Below are positions 13,096 through 14,623 of a stretch of DNA of 14,623 nt, one piece after another. The stretch comes from Phycisphaerales bacterium UBA2266 (GTDB lineage Bacteria > Planctomycetota > Phycisphaerae > Sedimentisphaerales > Anaerobacaceae). Within the stretch, counting starts at the first letter, position 1, and every line of letters starts with the position of its first letter. The notes beneath the pieces were generated by a model. The model made no database searches. It was not told the DNA's origin and saw only the letters and a program-made list of their open reading frames with translations. The stretch is taken from the NCBI GenBank assembly GCA_002347125.1, contig DDXG01000007.1:1-14623 (forward strand), in the 5' to 3' direction. The position numbers and the translations under genes are program-made.

Positions 13096-13555
13096 CGGTT
13101 GTGTTGGCGGTCCAGCCTGATATACTCAGGAGCGCCCAACTGGATTCGCGGCGATCCGATATAATGAGTGCTGCTGGAAGCGCAAGAGGCGATGCTGGCC
13201 GAGGACGGCACAGGCCCGAAGAAAGACCATGCGTGCTGGCAACCCCCAAGGCAATAAACGCACTTATGTTCCGGGAATCAATGTGCGGATGCCGGTAAGG
13301 AGCCCGCGAGAGGAGAGGGTCTTACAGCACTTAGTGTTCAAATAGCATGAACGGGCATCCTGGAAGGGGTACTGGGTTCGGTGGTCGCGCCGCCACCCGT
13401 ATTGGGCTGCTGAGATGAAAGGCAGTCCTGCCGAATTGGCAGGGGGTGGCGTTTGGGGGCGGAATTGGCAGGGGCGGCGCAGGGGGGATGGCTGTTCGTA
13501 AGTAATTCTTATAAAAGCACTTAGCTCTCGCGTCGTCGGGTGGAGGGCCTCTGGT

Positions 13556-13639
13556 ATGCGATTTGCACCCTTGGTTGCGGATGACGTATGGGCTTTCGGC
13601 TGTCACAACACGGTCTGCTGGGTTCGTCGGGCGGCATGA
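13556..13639 (+). CDS. Possible 27-codon upstream ORF coupled to the receiver gene
   Basis: GGAGG (13542-13546) is 9 nt before ATG 13556, a better ribosome site than any near the receiver gene. The frame encodes MRFAPLVADDVWAFGCHNTV and seven more residues, then stops at TGA 13637-13639. That stop overlaps the in-frame ATGATG at 13636-13641 of the receiver gene, an arrangement typical of translational coupling. The peptide matches nothing I know. It may be chance. Confidence 0.3.
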   Translation: MRFAPLVADDVWAFGCHNTVCWVRRAA

Positions 13640-14040
13640 TGCCCGGCGGGCCGGAATTCAACGTCCTGGCCAATCAGGCCAACTGGGCGTGGCCGCAGGC
13701 GTTGCGCGGCATTTTCCAACCCCGCGGCGTGAACCTGCTGATGGCCCGCGAGGCCACGGAATTCGTACACATCATCGAGCAGAAGCGGATTCACACGGCC
13801 ATCATCGACATGGACAGCCCGGACTTCGACGCCTTGGCGACGGTCAAGGTGCTGCGGATCCACTTTCCCATGCTGCCGACGATCCTGCTGGCGAGCCGGG
13901 TCAGCGGCGATATGCTCGGCCGGGCGCTGAAGCTGGAGGTCTTCAGCGTCGTCGACAAACCCGTAGATATGCGGATCCTGCGGGAGTTGCTCGATCGGCT
14001 CTTCATGAAGCGGTACAACAGCCCGATCTTCGCCGAATGA
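13588..14040 (+). CDS. Degenerate response-regulator receiver domain protein
   Basis: The 150 residues (from ATG 13588) carry a single CheY-like domain and no output domain. Recognisable parts: phospho-acceptor-type Asp74 with Pro78 in AIIDMDSPDFDAL, strand 4 TILLAS (residues 98-103), and Lys124 in SVVDKPVD. The acidic pair that binds Mg2+ at the end of strand 1 is replaced by LANQ (residues 27-30), so phosphorylation is doubtful and it may work as a pseudo-receiver. ATG 13588 has no Shine-Dalgarno; Met17 or Met18 (13636/13639), coupled to a short upstream frame, would remove a Gly/Ser-rich extension and still leave the whole domain. It lies 87 bp before groES on the same strand with no terminator between, which suggests co-transcription and perhaps a link to stress control. 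Confidence 0.72.
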   Translation: MGFRLSQHGLLGSSGGMMPGGPEFNVLANQANWAWPQALRGIFQPRGVNLLMAREATEFVHIIEQKRIHTAIIDMDSPDFDALATVKVLRIHFPMLPTILLASRVSGDMLGRALKLEVFSVVDKPVDMRILRELLDRLFMKRYNSPIFAE

Positions 14041-14127
14041 CCGGCGGACCAGACGGGCCGGAGAAAGATTCGACAGGAAAACAGACGTTTATCAGTATCA
14101 GGAGTTTCTGAAAGGAGCAAGCAAGCG

Positions 14128-14418
14128 ATGAAAATCAGACCATTGGCAGATAAGGTTCTTGTTGAGCGTCTGGAGGCCGAGACCAAGACGGCCGGCGGGA
14201 TCGTCCTGCCGGACAGCGCCAAGGAGAAGCCGCAAAAGGGCAAGATCGTGGCCGTCGGCGACGGCAAGGTCATGGATGACGGCTCGAAGCAGAAGCTGCA
14301 AGTCAAGAAGGGCGACGTCGTGCTGTTCACCAGCTACGCCGGAACCGAAGTCAAGGTCGCGGGCACCGAATACCTCATCATGAGCGAGTCCGACATCCTG
14401 GCCATTATCGAGGGCTGA
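14128..14418 (+). CDS. groES: Co-chaperonin GroES
   Basis: The 96 residues are the full family length. The N-terminal IRPLADKVLVERLE, the mobile loop ETKTAGGIVLPDSAKEKPQKG that docks onto GroEL, and the C-terminal half with GDVVLFTSYAGTEVKVAGTEYLIMSESDILAII are all canonical. The protein forms the heptameric lid of the GroEL chamber for ATP-driven folding in the cytoplasm. AAGGAG (14112-14117) lies 10 nt before the ATG. No CIRCE element (HrcA operator) is seen between the receiver gene and groES, nor in the 700 bp before the receiver gene. groEL follows after 45 bp with its own AAGGAG, so the usual groES-groEL operon is present. Confidence 0.98.
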   Translation: MKIRPLADKVLVERLEAETKTAGGIVLPDSAKEKPQKGKIVAVGDGKVMDDGSKQKLQVKKGDVVLFTSYAGTEVKVAGTEYLIMSESDILAIIEG

Positions 14419-14463
14419 CCGGCCGCCGACAAGAGCCACTTATCAGGAAGGAGTTGAGTCAAC

Positions 14464-14623
14464 ATGGCAGCAAAAAAGATTGCTTTTGGAACCGATGCCC
14501 GCAGCGCCATTCGCGAGGGTGTCAAGAAGCTCGCCGCGGCGGTCAAGATCACGCTGGGCCCGTGCGGGCGCAACGTCGTGCTGGAGAAATCCTTCGGCTC
14601 GCCGACCGTCACCAAGGACGGCG
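14464..14623 (+). CDS. groEL: Chaperonin GroEL, N-terminal part
   Basis: Only the first 53 codons are inside the window; the gene runs off the right edge. MAAKKIAFGTDARSAIREGVKKLAAAVKITLGP matches the GroEL N-terminus, followed by CGRNVVLEKSFGSPTVTKDG. The usual LGPKGRNVV nucleotide-binding segment has Cys in place of Lys, a variant I associate with planctomycete-type sequences. AAGGAG at 14448-14453 lies 10 nt before the ATG. The protein is the ATP-driven folding chamber partner of GroES, encoded 45 bp upstream. Confidence 0.98.
   Translation, partial: MAAKKIAFGTDARSAIREGVKKLAAAVKITLGPCGRNVVLEKSFGSPTVTKDG

Larger units (their letters stand above)
12848..13555. other. Long gene-free region, 708 bp, with scattered repeats
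   Basis: No convincing gene is seen on either strand. Contents: a half palindromic element (12931-12965), a nested inverted repeat (13048-13095), TATACT at 13121 and a perfect TATAAT at 13160-13165 without good -35 boxes, and a 13-bp direct repeat GAATTGGCAGGGG at 13433-13445 and 13462-13474. AGCACTTAG also occurs twice (near 13326 and 13516). A short frame at 13164-13298 (44 codons) has no ribosome site. The region may hold decayed sequence or an unrecognised RNA. I find no tRNA-like cloverleaf and no SRP, tmRNA or RNase P hallmark. Confidence 0.45.

Noticed and set aside
13164..13298. 44-codon frame starting at the ATG inside TATAATGAG
   Set aside because: No ribosome site, and Arg/Ala/Gly-rich composition without a recognisable motif.
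13172..13320. SRP, tmRNA or RNase P RNA in the gap before the receiver gene
   Set aside because: A loose likeness to an SRP loop (ACAGGCCCGAAGAAAG) is not backed by the conserved tetraloop, the paired arms or the typical ends.
13317..13345. CIRCE-like sequence (AGCACTTAGTG) before the groESL block
   Set aside because: CIRCE is TTAGCACTC-N9-GAGTGCTAA; only fragments match here, in the wrong order, and GAGTGCT at 13166 has no partner half.

Overview
The window looks like a piece of a high-GC bacterial chromosome from the Planctomycetota, most probably the class Phycisphaerae. Reasons: a secreted C10-type cysteine protease ends in the dockerin-like domain typical of that class; there is a GspG-like protein without a pilin leader; GroEL carries the variant LGPCGRN; and the intergenic DNA is loaded with short palindromic and tandem repeats. 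The placement is inferred from gene style, not from a marker gene. Layout: (1) 1-838, two convergent small membrane-protein genes, the first cut by the window edge. (2) 1277-1897, an exported protein of unknown function. (3) 2449-3372, an ankyrin-repeat lipoprotein with a structured leader. (4) 3585-4139, a single-pass membrane protein faintly like the periplasmic part of Wzz. (5) 4152-5225 (minus), an exported PHP-family metal-dependent hydrolase. (6) 5582-6421 and 6555-6842, a GspG-like anchored protein and DUF503, bracketed by two copies of a ~135-bp palindromic element in opposite orientation. (7) 7252-9834 (minus), the C10 protease with dockerin. (8) 10189-10920, an unrecognised protein with a possible formylglycine-generating-enzyme/C-type-lectin flavour. 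(9) 10937-11782 (minus), a WaaP/InaA-type sugar kinase, divergent from (10) 12005-12847, a TIM-barrel sugar isomerase/epimerase. (11) 13588-14040, a degenerate receiver-domain protein directly ahead of groES (14128-14418) and groEL (14464 onward, cut by the window edge). There is no single pathway: this is a mosaic of housekeeping genes (groESL, DUF503) and envelope or secreted genes. The most unusual signal is a set of tandem heptanucleotide (7-bp) repeats resembling the STRR repeats of cyanobacteria. They abut the start codon of the kinase gene, abut the ATG and supply the Shine-Dalgarno of the epimerase gene, and abut the stop codon of the protease gene. One tract of exactly nine heptads (63 nt) lies in frame inside the kinase gene, between its catalytic loop and its metal-binding Asp. 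A second theme is palindromic REP/MITE-like DNA whose half-sites show compensatory base changes. No rRNA, tRNA, CRISPR array, transposase or prophage genes were recognised.
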